Below are positions 1 through 8,533 of a DNA stretch of 22,666 nucleotides, in pieces. The DNA is from Armatimonadota bacterium (lineage in GTDB: Bacteria > Sysuimicrobiota > Sysuimicrobiia > Sysuimicrobiales > VGFF01). Position numbers and translations under genes: made by a program. The DNA is taken from contig VGFF01000020.1 in assembly GCA_016868955.1 (NCBI GenBank), forward strand, positions 1-22,666. The letters run 5' to 3'. The notes below the pieces were generated by a model that did no database searches, had not been told where the DNA came from, and saw nothing but the letters and a program-made list of their open reading frames with translations. How positions within the stretch are numbered: position 1 is the first letter of the stretch; each line of letters opens with the position of its first letter.

Positions 1-369
1 GGAAGCGATCTTCGCGGCCGCCGCCGCGACGCCGGCGCTGTCGGCCGCGTCGTTGGCCCGCGTCGCGTCGCTGACGGAAGATCTGCACATCCAAGTCTTC
101 AGCACTCCGACCTGACCCCACTGTCTTCCTGCCGCCCGTGTGGCGTGGCACCTGGCGATCGCGAGCCCGCGCATTCGCACCGACGTGGTCGAAGTCAGCG
201 AATATCCCGAGCTCGTGGAGCGTTATCAAATCCGCGGCGTCCCACGCATGATCGTCAATGAAAGCGTGTCGTTCGAGGGCGCAGTGCCCGAGGCGAAGTT
301 CATCGATGCGGTGATGCGCGCGGTGGCCGCGGAGGTTCGCGGAGGTGGCGCTGGTGAGGAGGGTCGCGG

Positions 370-391
<22 letters not shown>
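1..391 (+). CDS. Thioredoxin-fold (PDO/glutaredoxin-like) redox protein, C-terminal part, with in-frame TGA at the first active-site Cys: putative selenoprotein
   Basis: The frame is open from base 2 and runs through a TGA at 113-115 to a TGA stop at 389-391; the start lies left of the window. Before the TGA it reads ...HIQVFSTPT and after it PHCLPAARVAWHLAIA, so the TGA takes the place of the first Cys in the T-P-T-C-P-x-C-P motif of protein disulfide oxidoreductase-like thioredoxins, giving UxxC. The remaining family features are intact downstream: the YPELVERY segment, the cis-Pro motif GVPR, then IVNESVSFEGAVPE. From family knowledge such proteins carry out thiol/disulfide or peroxide reduction in the cytoplasm, with an N-terminal domain that would lie outside this window. 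TGA is the normal stop of many other genes here, so general recoding is excluded. A selenocysteine reading is inferred. A point mutation (TGC or TGT to TGA), a pseudogene or a base error remain possible. The last seven codons overlap tRNA-Leu on the opposite strand. Confidence 0.6.
116..150 (+). promoter_or_regulatory. SECIS-like hairpin just after the in-frame TGA
   Basis: Bases 130-136 can pair with 142-144 and 147-150: four pairs (130-133 with 147-150), a two-base GU bulge at 145-146, then three pairs (134-136 with 142-144). This closes a five-base apical loop CGTGT at 137-141. The loop starts 21 nt after the TGA and has a G in its second position. Both agree with the known bacterial SECIS model (apical loop about 16-37 nt from the UGA, with a G in the first two loop bases). 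In E. coli fdhF the bulged U is on the 5' side, unlike here. Short GC hairpins are common in DNA of this composition, so this only supports the selenocysteine reading and does not prove it. Confidence 0.4.
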
Positions 392-456
<65 letters not shown>

Positions 457-470
457 AATGGACCCTCCCT

Positions 471-498
471 ATTGTAGTAGCCACCCCTCGATTTGCAA
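471..498 (-). promoter_or_regulatory. Probable sigma70-type promoter of tRNA-Leu
   Basis: On the minus strand a -35 box TTGCAA (493-498) and a -10 box TACAAT (471-476, five of six consensus bases) are separated by 16 bases. Transcription would begin near 464, about eight bases before the mature tRNA 5' end at 456. Position and match are good for a stable-RNA promoter; this is a sequence-only call. Confidence 0.6.
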
Positions 499-556
499 CG
501 TGGCCGCCGGCGGCGGCAACTCAGAGAAGGGCACGGGCGCCCGCCGGCGAGTGGCG

Positions 557-2883
557 ATGACGAGCCCCGGCGCGATTCTCGATCGCGTTCTGGCTGACCC
601 GACGTATCGAGACCAGACCGTGCACGTGCGCGACCTTCCCGCCCGCCGCGGCCGGTTCCCGTCTCCGTCGCGGCCGCTGCCGCCGGCGCTGGGGGGGCGC
701 TGCACGTGCAGGGGATCGAAGAGCTGTACACGCACCAAGCACAGGCGCTGGACGCGGCGCGAAACGGCGAGTCGATCCTCGTGACGACGCGGACGGCGAG
801 CGGCAAGTCGTTGTGCTACAACCTGCCCGTTCTCGAGCAGGTGCTCGCCGACGGCGACGCCCGCGCCCTGTATCTGTTTCCCTCGAAGGCGTTGGCGCAG
901 GATCAACTCGACCGGCTGCGGGCATTTGATCTCGCGCCAGCGGTCGACCTCTACGACGGCGACACACCGGCGGCCGCGCGACCTCGCGTACGCGATCGCG
1001 CCCGGATCGTGTTGTCGAACCCGGACATGTTGCACGTCGGCATCTTGCCGCAGCATCTCCGCTGGGGCGCGTTCTTCCGCCGGCTACGTTATGTGGTCCT
1101 GGACGATCTGCACGTCAACCGCGGCGTCTTCGGCAGCCACGTCGCGAACGTCCTCCGCCGCCTGAGTCGAATGTGCCGGTTCCACGGCAGCGATCCCCGG
1201 TTCCTGTGCACCTCGGCGACGCTCCCGGACGCGGGCGCGTTCGCGACGACGCTGATCGGCGAGCCCGCGCGCGTGATCGACGACGACGGCGCGCCGCAAG
1301 GGCCGCGCCGATTCGTGCTTTGGAACCCGCCTTTGCGCGGCGGCCGGGGCGAGGCGCCACGCCGCAGCGCCTACCGCGACGCGGCCTGGCTCTTGCGGCG
1401 GGTCGTCGAGGCCGAGGTCAAGACGATCGCGTTCACGAAGGCGCGCAAGATCACCGAGCTCGTCCACCGCTACGCGATCGCGGCGCTCCCGCCCGGCTTC
1501 GCCGAACGCGTAAGCCCCTATCGCGCCGGATACCTCGTCGAGGATCGCCGTCGCATCGAACGACGGCTACTCACCGGTGAACTTCTCGCCGTCGTCTCCA
1601 CGAGCGCGCTCGAGCTCGGAATCGATGTCGGCGGGCTCGACGCGGCGATCCTCGTCGGATATCCGGGAACGGTCGCCAGTACGTGGCAGCGGGCCGGGCG
1701 AGCCGGCCGCGCCGGGCAGTCCGCGGTCGTCGCGCTCGACGACGCGCTCGATCAATTCTTGATGCGGCACCCGTCGTATCTGTTCGACCGCCCCGTCGAG
1801 GCCGCGGTCATCGATCCCGGTAATCCGCACGTGCTGTCCGCGCACGCGAGCTGCACGGCCGCCGAGCTGCCGCTCACCGGTGCCGAGGACGGTCTCTTCG
1901 GCCCGACTTGGCGGGGCGTGGTGGACCAATTGACGGCCAGCGGCGCGATCGTGGCGCAGGGCGCGCGCCGGCGCTGGCGGGGCCGGCCGTATCCGGCGAA
2001 GGCCGTGAGCATTCGGTCGGCGGGCGGCGCGAAGTTTCGGATCGTCGACAAGGAGCGCCAGCGGTTGCTGGGCACGGTGGAGGAAGCGCGAGCGTACGAG
2101 GAGGTCCATCCGGGCGCCGGTTACCTGCATCAGGGAGACGCGTTCGAAGTGCGGCGGTTGGACGTCGCCGATCGCACCGCTTGGGTCCGCCGAGCCGGCG
2201 CCGACGGGTACATGGAGACGCGGTCGCTGACCGACGTGACGAGCGGCCACGTGGCGATCGAGGGAGCGCTGGGAACGACCATGGCGCGCCTCGGTCCGGT
2301 GGACGTGACCACACAGGTGCTCGAATACGCGCGCAAGCAGCTGTTCAGCGAGCAGGTCCTCGGCGTCGAGCCGTTGGACCTGCCTCGGCAAACCCTTCGT
2401 ACCACGCCCGTATGGCTCGAGATCCCGCCCGTGGCCGCCGACCGCCTGCGCGATCGCGGGCAAGATCTCGCGGGCGCGATTCATGCCGCCGAGCACGCCG
2501 CGATCGGACTGCTGCCGTTGTACGCGATGTGCGATCGCTGGGATCTCGGCGGCGTATCGTATCCCATCCACCCGAAGACGGCTACGCCGACGATCTTCGT
2601 CTACGATGGCTACCCCGGCGGCGCCGGGTTCGCGCGCCGCGGCTATGGCGTCCTGGAGACGTGGTTGGCGGCGACCCTGGACGCGATCGCGGCCTGTTCG
2701 TACGCGGACGGCTGCCCGTCCTGCGTGCAGTCGCCGAAGTGCGGCAACTGCAATCAGCCGCTCGACAAGGCGGGCGCGATCGCGCTGCTGCGCATGATCC
2801 TGGGGCACGACGCGTTCGCGATCGCGCTCGATGCCCGACGCACGGGCCGGCCCGACGGCGGCCGCGGTGGCGTGCGGCGATGA
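557..2883 (+). CDS. DEAD/DEAH-box helicase with C-terminal DUF1998/MZB zinc region (MrfA/YprA-like), frameshifted near the N-terminus
   Basis: The main frame runs 706-2883 and has superfamily 2 helicase motifs: Walker A TASGKS, Walker B DDLH (positions 1102-1113), TSAT, and the motif V/VI block VSTSALELGIDVGG...QRAGRAGR. A C-terminal Cys cluster (C-x5-C-x2-C-x5-C-x2-C, about 2695-2755) is typical of DUF1998/MZB helicases such as Bacillus MrfA, which acts in repair of mitomycin-type damage. The expected N-terminus (ATG 557, then VHVRDLPAR...) is in another frame. The two frames join at the seven-G run 691-697, which is one G short of an in-frame join. That could be an assembly or sequencing indel, a real mutation, or -1 slippage. 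If the early frame is not used, translation could begin at GTG 706 without the N-terminal segment. The Walker B motif is DDLH rather than the usual DE-x-H, which is conservative but affects the catalytic acid. The stop overlaps the rsmI start (ATGA). Confidence 0.8.
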
Positions 2884-3752
2884 CGACGGGTACGCTCTAC
2901 CTCGTGGCGACGCCGATCGGTAACCTCGAGGACTTCACATTGCGCGCGCTGCGCGTGCTGCGCGAGGTCCAGCTCATCGCGGCGGAGGACACGCGCCACA
3001 CGGCGCGCCTGCTGCGCCACTTCCAGATCGCGACGCCGGCGATCAGCTATCACGCGCACAACGAGCGCGCGCGCGTCGCGCCGCTGCTCGCGCGCTTGCG
3101 CGCCGGCGACAACGTCGCGCTCGTGACCGACGCCGGGACCCCGGGAATCTCCGATCCGGGCGCGGCGATCGTCCGCGCCTGCGCCGAGGCGGGGATCGCC
3201 GTCGTCCCGATTCCGGGGCCGAGCGCCGCACTGGCAGCGCTGGCGGCGTCCGGCCTGCCGACGGACCAGTTCACGTTCATCGGGTTCCTCCCGCGCAAAA
3301 CCGGTGAACGGCGACGACGGCTGCAATCGCTTCGCGACCTGCCGGGAACGTTGCTGTTCTTCGAGTCACCCGGCCGCACGCGCGCGGCGCTGGACGCGAT
3401 GTTGGAGACACTGGGTGACCGAGACGCGGTCATCGCGCGCGAGATCACGAAGCGCCATGAGGAATTCGTTCGCGGCTCGTTGTCCTCGCTGCGCGCGCGC
3501 TTCGCGTCGGACGATCCTCGGGGCGAGATCACACTCGTGGTCGCCGGGGCGGCGCTGGAGGAGAATGCGGAACGGGACGGTCGCGGCGAAGATCTCGACG
3601 CCGTTCTGCGGACGCTGCTGGACGGCGGCGTCGCCGTGCGAGACGCGGCCGCCGACGCCGCGACGCGATGCGGGGTGCCGCGGCGCGTCGCTTACCAGCG
3701 CGCGTTGTCCCTCCGCGATCAGCGGCAGGCTGACGCGACGCCGTCCGCCTGA
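2880..3752 (+). CDS. rsmI: 16S rRNA (cytidine(1402)-2'-O)-methyltransferase RsmI
   Basis: This 290-residue protein matches the RsmI family in length and motifs. It opens with the tetrapyrrole-methylase-fold motif LYLVATPIGNLEDFTLRALRVL, followed by AEDTRHT, the glycine-rich SAM-site stretch TDAGTPGISDPG, and PIPGPSA. RsmI uses S-adenosylmethionine to 2'-O-methylate C1402 of 16S rRNA in the decoding centre. The ATG overlaps the helicase stop in an ATGA junction, so the two are probably translationally coupled. The C-terminal part (AVRDAAADAATRCGVPRRVAYQRAL) resembles the small helical tail found in many RsmI proteins. Nothing odd was seen. Confidence 0.95.
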   Translation: MTTGTLYLVATPIGNLEDFTLRALRVLREVQLIAAEDTRHTARLLRHFQIATPAISYHAHNERARVAPLLARLRAGDNVALVTDAGTPGISDPGAAIVRACAEAGIAVVPIPGPSAALAALAASGLPTDQFTFIGFLPRKTGERRRRLQSLRDLPGTLLFFESPGRTRAALDAMLETLGDRDAVIAREITKRHEEFVRGSLSSLRARFASDDPRGEITLVVAGAALEENAERDGRGEDLDAVLRTLLDGGVAVRDAAADAATRCGVPRRVAYQRALSLRDQRQADATPSA

Positions 3753-3760
3753 GGAGCGCC

Positions 3761-4054
3761 GTGCCCGACTTTCTCGACGCCCTGCAGAAGTGGATTCACG
3801 GCGACGCGCCCCCGCTCGTCGTTGCGCATGCCGCCGCGACGCAAGTCGAAGCCGACGTCCTGGCGACGGCGCTCGTCGATGCGGGCGTCCCGGTGCTCGT
3901 CCGCCGCCGCGGCATCCCCGGATATGAAGGCGTCTTCGAGCGCGCCGGCGGGGTCTGGGCGGACCTCGTCGTCCGCGAGCCGGATCTGCATCGCGCGCGC
4001 GTTCTCGTTGCCGAATTCCTGGAGAGTCCGATCGAGGACGATCGCGACGCGTGA
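3761..4054 (+). CDS. DUF2007-type small signal-transducing-like protein
   Basis: This is a 97-residue protein with a GTG start, preceded by GAGGAG at 3751-3756 and eight bases after the rsmI stop. The central stretch VVAHAAATQVEADVLATALVDAGVPVLV, then a variable loop, then WADLVVREPDLHRARVLVAEF resembles the DUF2007 ferredoxin-like fold. In that fold an early 'x-x-E-A-x-x-x-x-x-L' helix and a late 'V-x-x-x-D-x-x-x-A' element are typical. Members are thought to resemble PII-like signalling domains, but their function is not established. It is probably the last gene of the helicase-rsmI transcription unit, because a new promoter and riboswitch follow. Confidence 0.6.
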   Translation: MPDFLDALQKWIHGDAPPLVVAHAAATQVEADVLATALVDAGVPVLVRRRGIPGYEGVFERAGGVWADLVVREPDLHRARVLVAEFLESPIEDDRDA

Positions 4055-4088
4055 CGTGGCGCCGCGCCATTCGTGCGCCGCGCCGCCC

Positions 4089-4117
4089 TTGACCATCGGC
4101 GGCGGCTTCCGTACGCT
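4089..4117 (+). promoter_or_regulatory. Probable promoter of the metG T-box transcript
   Basis: A -35 box TTGACC (4089-4094, five of six consensus bases) and a -10 box TACGCT (4112-4117, keeping the T, A and final T) are separated by 17 bases. The predicted start near 4124 is right where the T-box leader structure begins. Confidence 0.5.
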
Positions 4118-4123
4118 TTCTCG

Positions 4124-4372
4124 GAACGGCGACGAAGGAGCGGGAGTACGCGCGGGCGGCGGGCCAAGAGCGAGCCGGAAGGGTGGGAGCCGGCGCCCAG
4201 CACACGCGGAACATGGCTTCGGAGCCGCGGGGTGAAGTCACAGTAGCCGCCGCCGGCCGCCCACCGTGATCGGGCGTGAGAAGAGTGCCGGCCCGCGCGC
4301 GGAGCCGGAACCTGGGTGGTACCGCGGGCAGCCCTCCCGTCCCAAGTGGACGGGAGGGCTTTCATTTGTTTG
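4124..4372 (+). promoter_or_regulatory. T-box riboswitch (methionine-specific) upstream of metG
   Basis: The diagnostic T-box sequence GGGTGGTACCGCGG is present at 4314-4327, directly before an intrinsic terminator. Upstream are an AGTA motif (4145-4148) and a distal stem I-like GAGCCGG...GAGCCGG region around 4170-4195. A specifier-like ATG (4213-4215) sits in the context GGAAC-ATG-GCTTCGGAG. An AUG specifier would pair with the CAU anticodon of tRNA-Met, and the UGGU bulge fits an ACCA tRNA 3' end. Uncharged tRNA-Met would stabilise the antiterminator and turn on metG. This occupies nearly all of the 331-base gap between the DUF2007 gene and metG. The T-box motif and terminator are seen directly; the stem I fold and specifier position are inferred. 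Confidence 0.9.
4330..4369 (+). terminator. T-box-controlled intrinsic terminator
   Basis: A perfect 13-bp stem (4330-4342 with 4348-4360) closes a five-base loop and is followed by the T-rich TTCATTTGTTTG. It lies immediately after the T-box sequence and before the metG ribosome-binding site (GGAGGG, 4374-4379), the expected arrangement for transcription attenuation. Confidence 0.9.
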
Positions 4373-4385
4373 CGGAGGGATCGAA

Positions 4386-6443
4386 ATGGCAGCCGAGCGA
4401 TTCTATATCACGACGCCGATCTATTACGTCAACTACTATCCGCACATCGGCCACACCTATACGACTGTGATCGCCGACGTCCTCGCCCGCTACAAGCGTC
4501 TCGACGGTGTCGACGTGTTGTTTGCGACCGGTACGGACGAACACGGGATCAACATCGAGCGCCGGGCGCGCGCCGAGGAAGTCGAGCCTCAGGTGTGGGC
4601 CGACAAGATCGCGGACGCCTTCCGCGACGTCTGGCAACGCTTCAACATCTCATACGACGAGTTCATTCGGACGACGGAACCACGGCACCGCGAGGTCGTC
4701 CAGCGCATCTTCCGCGAGGCGCGCGACCGCGGCGACATCTACAAGGGGAAGTACGAGGGTTGGTACTGCCCGCGTTGCGAGTCGTTCTACCTCGAGAGCG
4801 ACCTCGTCGAGGACAAGCGGTGTCCGGTGCATCGCCTGCCGGTTGAGTGGAACGCCGAGGACGTCTACTTGTTCCGCCTCTCGAAGTACGCGGACTGGCT
4901 CCTGGCGCACATCGAGAAGAACCCGTCCTTCATCCAGCCGGGGTCGCGCAAGAATGAGGTCGTATCGTTCGTGCGGTCGGGCCTGCGCGATTTGGCCGTC
5001 AGCCGCTCGACGTTCACTTGGGGGATCCCTGTGCCGGACGATCCGGGGCAGGTCATCTACGTGTGGATCGACGCCCTGTCGAACTACGTGACGGTCGCGG
5101 GGTATGGGCAGGACGAGGCGCGCTTCGCGCGCTATTGGCCGGCCGACGTCCACCTGGTCGGCAAGGAGATCCTGCGCTTCCACGCCGTGATCTGGCCGAT
5201 CATCCTGCACAGCGTCGGCCTGGAGCCGCCACGGCAGGTGTACGCGCACGGCTGGTGGTCGTTCCGCGGCGAGAAGATCAGCAAGTCGACGGGCAATCTG
5301 ATCGACCCCTGGGAGCACGCGCAGGCGCTGGCGCGATTGTCCGGCGCCGAGGTCGACGTCTGCGTCGACGCGATTCGCTACTTCTTGGCGCGCGAGATCC
5401 CGTTGGGGCAGGATGGCGACTGGGCGGACGAGTCGCTGCTCAACCGCTTCAACGCCGACCTCGCGAACGACTACGGCAACCTGTTGAATCGGACGCTGCC
5501 GCTCGTCGCCCGGTACTTCGGCGGTCTGCTACCGGAGGCAGGACCGGAAGAGGGCGGCGACGAAGCGCTGCGCCGGCTCGCGACCGCGACCGCCGACGAA
5601 GTGCTCGCGTACGTCGACCGCTGTGATTTCCAGCGCGCGCTCGCGGTCGTCTGGCAACTGCTCGCGGCCGCCAACAAGTATCTGGACACGGAAGCGCCGT
5701 GGAACGAGCACAAGGCCGGACGCGTCGCGCGCGCCGGCACGATCCTGGTGAACACGCTGGAGGCGCTGCGGGTCGCGACCATCTTGCTGGAGCCTGTGAT
5801 GCCGACGGCGACATTGAAGGTCTGGACGCAGCTCGGCCTGCCGCACTATGAAGAACGAGCTCGCGATGCCCGCGCGGCCGGGCGGGCTTCTCAGGGAACG
5901 GGCTTGTCGCGCTTGGACGCGCAGCGCTGGCGGGGTCTGTCCGCCGGCGTGCCCGTCGCGCTGGCGACGCCGATCTTCCCTCGCATCGACCTGAAGCTGG
6001 CGCTCGCCGACAAGAACTTCGCCGCGACGCCGCCCGTGGCGGCGACATCGGCCGCGTCGCCGGCGGCCTCGCCGGCGACGGCACCAATTCCGGCAAAGGA
6101 GACCTCCGTGACCGAGATGATCTCGATCGACGAGTTCCGCAAACTCGACATCCGAACCGGCAAGGTGCTCGAGGCCCGGCAGGTGCCCAAGGCCGACAAG
6201 CTCATCGAGCTGCGCGTCGACATCGGCGACGAGGTACGCACGATCGTCACCGGATTGATTCCCCACTACCAGCCGCAAGATCTCGTCGGCCGGACGATCG
6301 TCGTGCTCGCTAACCTGCAGCCGCGGACGGTTCGCGGCGTCGAATCGCGCGGCATGCTGTTGACGGCCGGATTCGACGACACCTTCGGCCTGCTCGCCGT
6401 CGATCCCGACAAACCGGCGCCCCCCGGCGCGCCGATCTCATGA
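4386..6443 (+). CDS. metG: Methionine--tRNA ligase with C-terminal tRNA-binding domain
   Basis: This 685-residue class I aminoacyl-tRNA synthetase charges tRNA-Met and acts in the cytoplasm. The signature PHIGH follows TTPIYYVNYY near the start, and the KMSKS-type loop is KISKS (in GEKISKSTGNLIDPW, around residue 300). A single zinc knuckle region (CPRCESFY...CPVHR) is present around residues 125-150. An Ala/Pro-rich linker near 555-575 leads to an OB-fold tRNA-binding domain (EMISIDEFRKLDIRTGKV...GVESRGMLL), as in dimeric bacterial MetG with a C-terminal Trbp111-like domain. The ATG at 4386 has a good GGAGGG site about six bases upstream, while the longer frame opening at 4266 runs into the T-box and is not used. 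Expression should be controlled by the Met T-box leader. Confidence 0.97.
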   Translation: MAAERFYITTPIYYVNYYPHIGHTYTTVIADVLARYKRLDGVDVLFATGTDEHGINIERRARAEEVEPQVWADKIADAFRDVWQRFNISYDEFIRTTEPRHREVVQRIFREARDRGDIYKGKYEGWYCPRCESFYLESDLVEDKRCPVHRLPVEWNAEDVYLFRLSKYADWLLAHIEKNPSFIQPGSRKNEVVSFVRSGLRDLAVSRSTFTWGIPVPDDPGQVIYVWIDALSNYVTVAGYGQDEARFARYWPADVHLVGKEILRFHAVIWPIILHSVGLEPPRQVYAHGWWSFRGEKISKSTGNLIDPWEHAQALARLSGAEVDVCVDAIRYFLAREIPLGQDGDWADESLLNRFNADLANDYGNLLNRTLPLVARYFGGLLPEAGPEEGGDEALRRLATATADEVLAYVDRCDFQRALAVVWQLLAAANKYLDTEAPWNEHKAGRVARAGTILVNTLEALRVATILLEPVMPTATLKVWTQLGLPHYEERARDARAAGRASQGTGLSRLDAQRWRGLSAGVPVALATPIFPRIDLKLALADKNFAATPPVAATSAASPAASPATAPIPAKETSVTEMISIDEFRKLDIRTGKVLEARQVPKADKLIELRVDIGDEVRTIVTGLIPHYQPQDLVGRTIVVLANLQPRTVRGVESRGMLLTAGFDDTFGLLAVDPDKPAPPGAPIS

Positions 6444-6477
6444 CGCGGCCGCTGCCCCGGCAGGGCGGCGCCGGGCG

Positions 6478-7245
6478 ATGATCGATACGCACGTCCACCT
6501 CGATCACGCGCAATTCGACGGCAATCGTGACGACGTCATCCGCCGCGCCGTCGGAGCGCGCCTGCGGGCGTTGATCACCATGGGGACGAACTTGGCTTCC
6601 AGTCGTCGCGCGATCGAGATCGCGGAAGCGCATCCGGCGGTCTATACGGCCGTCGCAATTCACCCCAACGACGCCGCGACGTTCGACGAGAATGCAGCGG
6701 ATGAAGTGCGGGCCATGGCGGCGCACGCTCGCGTCGTCGCCATCGGGGAGTCGGGCCTCGACTACTATCGCGATTGGTGTCCGCGGCCGGCGCAACAGCG
6801 CGCGTTTCGCGCCCACGTTCGGCTGTCCAACGAGCTGGACAAGCCGGTGATCGTGCACAACCGGGAAGCGCAGGACGACGTCCTGGCGATACTGGCGGAG
6901 GAGAACGCGCGCCGCGTCGTCATGCACGCGTTCGCCGGGCCGACGGCGTTCTTGTCGGCCTGCGTGGCGCGCGGCTACTGGATCGCGATCGGCGGCGTCG
7001 TCACATATCCGAACGCCGATGCCGTGCGCGCGGCCGCCGCGGCGATCCCCGACGACCGACTCTTGATCGAGACCGACGCGCCGTTCCTCGCGCCGGTTCC
7101 CTTTCGCGGCCGACGCAACGAGCCGGCGTACCTCCCGATCACCCTGGAAGCCGTGGCGGCAGCACGCGGCGCAACGCCGCAGAAGATCGCGGACCTCGTG
7201 ACGAGCAACGCGCAGTCCTGTTTTGGGATTATCCTAGAGAACTGA
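6478..7245 (+). CDS. tatD: TatD family metal-dependent hydrolase (DNase)
   Basis: The 255-residue protein has the TatD amidohydrolase metal ligands: HVH (H5, H7) in MIDTHVHLDHA, E91 in GESGLDYYRD, H127 in VIVHNRE, H150 in MHAFAG, and D200 in IETDAPFLAP. TatD enzymes are cytoplasmic nucleases (3'-5' exonuclease or deoxyribonuclease) and some act in tRNA or D-amino-acid quality control. It lies 34 bases after metG, the conserved metG-tatD neighbourhood of many bacteria, so it probably shares the T-box-controlled transcript. Its stop overlaps the next start (TGATG). The usual HCFSG is HAFAG here, a mild variation. Confidence 0.93.
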   Translation: MIDTHVHLDHAQFDGNRDDVIRRAVGARLRALITMGTNLASSRRAIEIAEAHPAVYTAVAIHPNDAATFDENAADEVRAMAAHARVVAIGESGLDYYRDWCPRPAQQRAFRAHVRLSNELDKPVIVHNREAQDDVLAILAEENARRVVMHAFAGPTAFLSACVARGYWIAIGGVVTYPNADAVRAAAAAIPDDRLLIETDAPFLAPVPFRGRRNEPAYLPITLEAVAAARGATPQKIADLVTSNAQSCFGIILEN

Positions 7246-8435
7246 TGAGGCGCGTGAGCCTGCTCGCGATCGCGGTGGTGCTGTTGGCCGCGCCGGCGGC
7301 GGCGTGGGTCCGTCGGGCCGCGCACGCCGCGTTCGCTGTGCCCTCGCCAGCCGCGTCCCCATCCCCTTCGACCGGGCTCGTCCCGCTGCCGACCCCGGCG
7401 CCTCAACTGTCGAGCGACGACCGCGCCGAATCCGACCTCGGGCGGCGCGTGGCGGAACAACTCGAATCCCAACTCCCGCTGCTCAAGGACGCGGCCGTGC
7501 AGGAACGGGTCGGCGCGATCGGACGCGCCGTCGCCGCGATGACCGAGCGACCGCAGATGCCGTGGTCGTTCCGGGTCGTGCAGGCGCCGTTCGCCAATGC
7601 CGTCGCGCTGCCCGGCGGCTACATCTACGTGACGTCCGAGATGGTGAAGATGCTGCGCACCGATCACGAGGTGGCCGGGTTGTTGGCACATGAGGCCGCC
7701 CACGTCGCGCTGCGGCATCATCGGCGCATGCAAGAAGAGAATTCGCGCGCGAATCTGCTCGTGATCCTCGCGGCGCTGCTCACGCGCGACCCTCGAGTCG
7801 CGGTCGCCGGGCAATACGTCTCGGGCGGCATCCTGTCCGCATTCTCGCGGACGTTGGAGCGGGAAGCGGACGTCGCCGCCGTCGGCTACCTTCTGCGCGG
7901 CGCGAAGTGGCATCCGGCCGGGGTTCTGACGTTGCTCGAGCGCATCGCGTACGAGGACCTCCTGTCCGCCCGCCTCGACGCCGGCGCGTTCCGTACGCAC
8001 CCGACGTGGGCCGAGCGGCTCGACGCCGTCGAGCGCGAGCTGTCGCGCTTCGGCGTCCCCGCTGCGCGACGGCTGACCGCCGGATACCTACTCATGAACG
8101 TACGCGAGGAGGCCGTCGACGGCGTCAAGATCGGGGTCATCCTCCTCAACGATCGCGCAGTAATTCGTCTCGCCGGCGGCTTGGCGCGGGCCGAGCAGGT
8201 CGCAGCCCGGCTCGATCGCGCGCTGAACAACGATCCGTCGCCGTTCGACGTGCGCGCCCTGCAAATCTGGGACGAATGGTCGGTTCGCATCCACGACGAC
8301 CGTGTGCTCGTGCTCAGCGACGAGGATGCGCGCGTGCTGGGGCGGCCGATGCGGGACCTCGCGACGGAGTACGCGCAACGCATTCGCCAGGCGATCAGCG
8401 AGGATCAGCGACGGCGCCTGTACGGTCGCACCTGA
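7245..8435 (+). CDS. Exported M48-family zinc metallopeptidase (YfgC/BepA-like)
   Basis: This is a 396-residue protein whose ATG overlaps the tatD stop. Residues 1-25 form a signal peptide or N-terminal anchor (MRRVSLLAIAVVLLAAPAAA), followed by a Ser/Pro/Ala-rich linker to about residue 55. The zinc site is HEAAH at residues 149-153 with the third ligand in EREAD (205-209), the M48 signature. The segment SFRVVQAPFANAVALPGGYIYVTSEMV before the HExxH is the usual substrate-groove strand of this family. Homologues such as BepA degrade or refold misassembled envelope proteins. The C-terminal 130 residues after ERLDAVERELSRFG contain no TPR I can recognise; their role is unknown. It probably belongs to the metG-tatD transcript. 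Confidence 0.88.
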   Translation: MRRVSLLAIAVVLLAAPAAAWVRRAAHAAFAVPSPAASPSPSTGLVPLPTPAPQLSSDDRAESDLGRRVAEQLESQLPLLKDAAVQERVGAIGRAVAAMTERPQMPWSFRVVQAPFANAVALPGGYIYVTSEMVKMLRTDHEVAGLLAHEAAHVALRHHRRMQEENSRANLLVILAALLTRDPRVAVAGQYVSGGILSAFSRTLEREADVAAVGYLLRGAKWHPAGVLTLLERIAYEDLLSARLDAGAFRTHPTWAERLDAVERELSRFGVPAARRLTAGYLLMNVREEAVDGVKIGVILLNDRAVIRLAGGLARAEQVAARLDRALNNDPSPFDVRALQIWDEWSVRIHDDRVLVLSDEDARVLGRPMRDLATEYAQRIRQAISEDQRRRLYGRT

Positions 8436-8440
8436 CCGCG

Positions 8441-8449
8441 TGGTATTCT
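8441..8449 (+). promoter_or_regulatory. Extended -10 element before tRNA-Arg
   Basis: TGGTATTCT is an extended -10 (TGn plus TATTCT) ending eight bases before the mature tRNA 5' end at 8458. No convincing -35 box lies 16-18 bases upstream, which fits an extended -10 promoter. It starts five bases after the M48 peptidase stop. Confidence 0.4.
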
Positions 8450-8457
8450 GAGCGCAC

Positions 8458-8533
<76 letters not shown>

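Noticed and set aside
1567..2808. 413-codon minus-strand frame opposite the helicase
   Set aside because: Shadow of the helicase; biased Arg-rich composition without any family motif.
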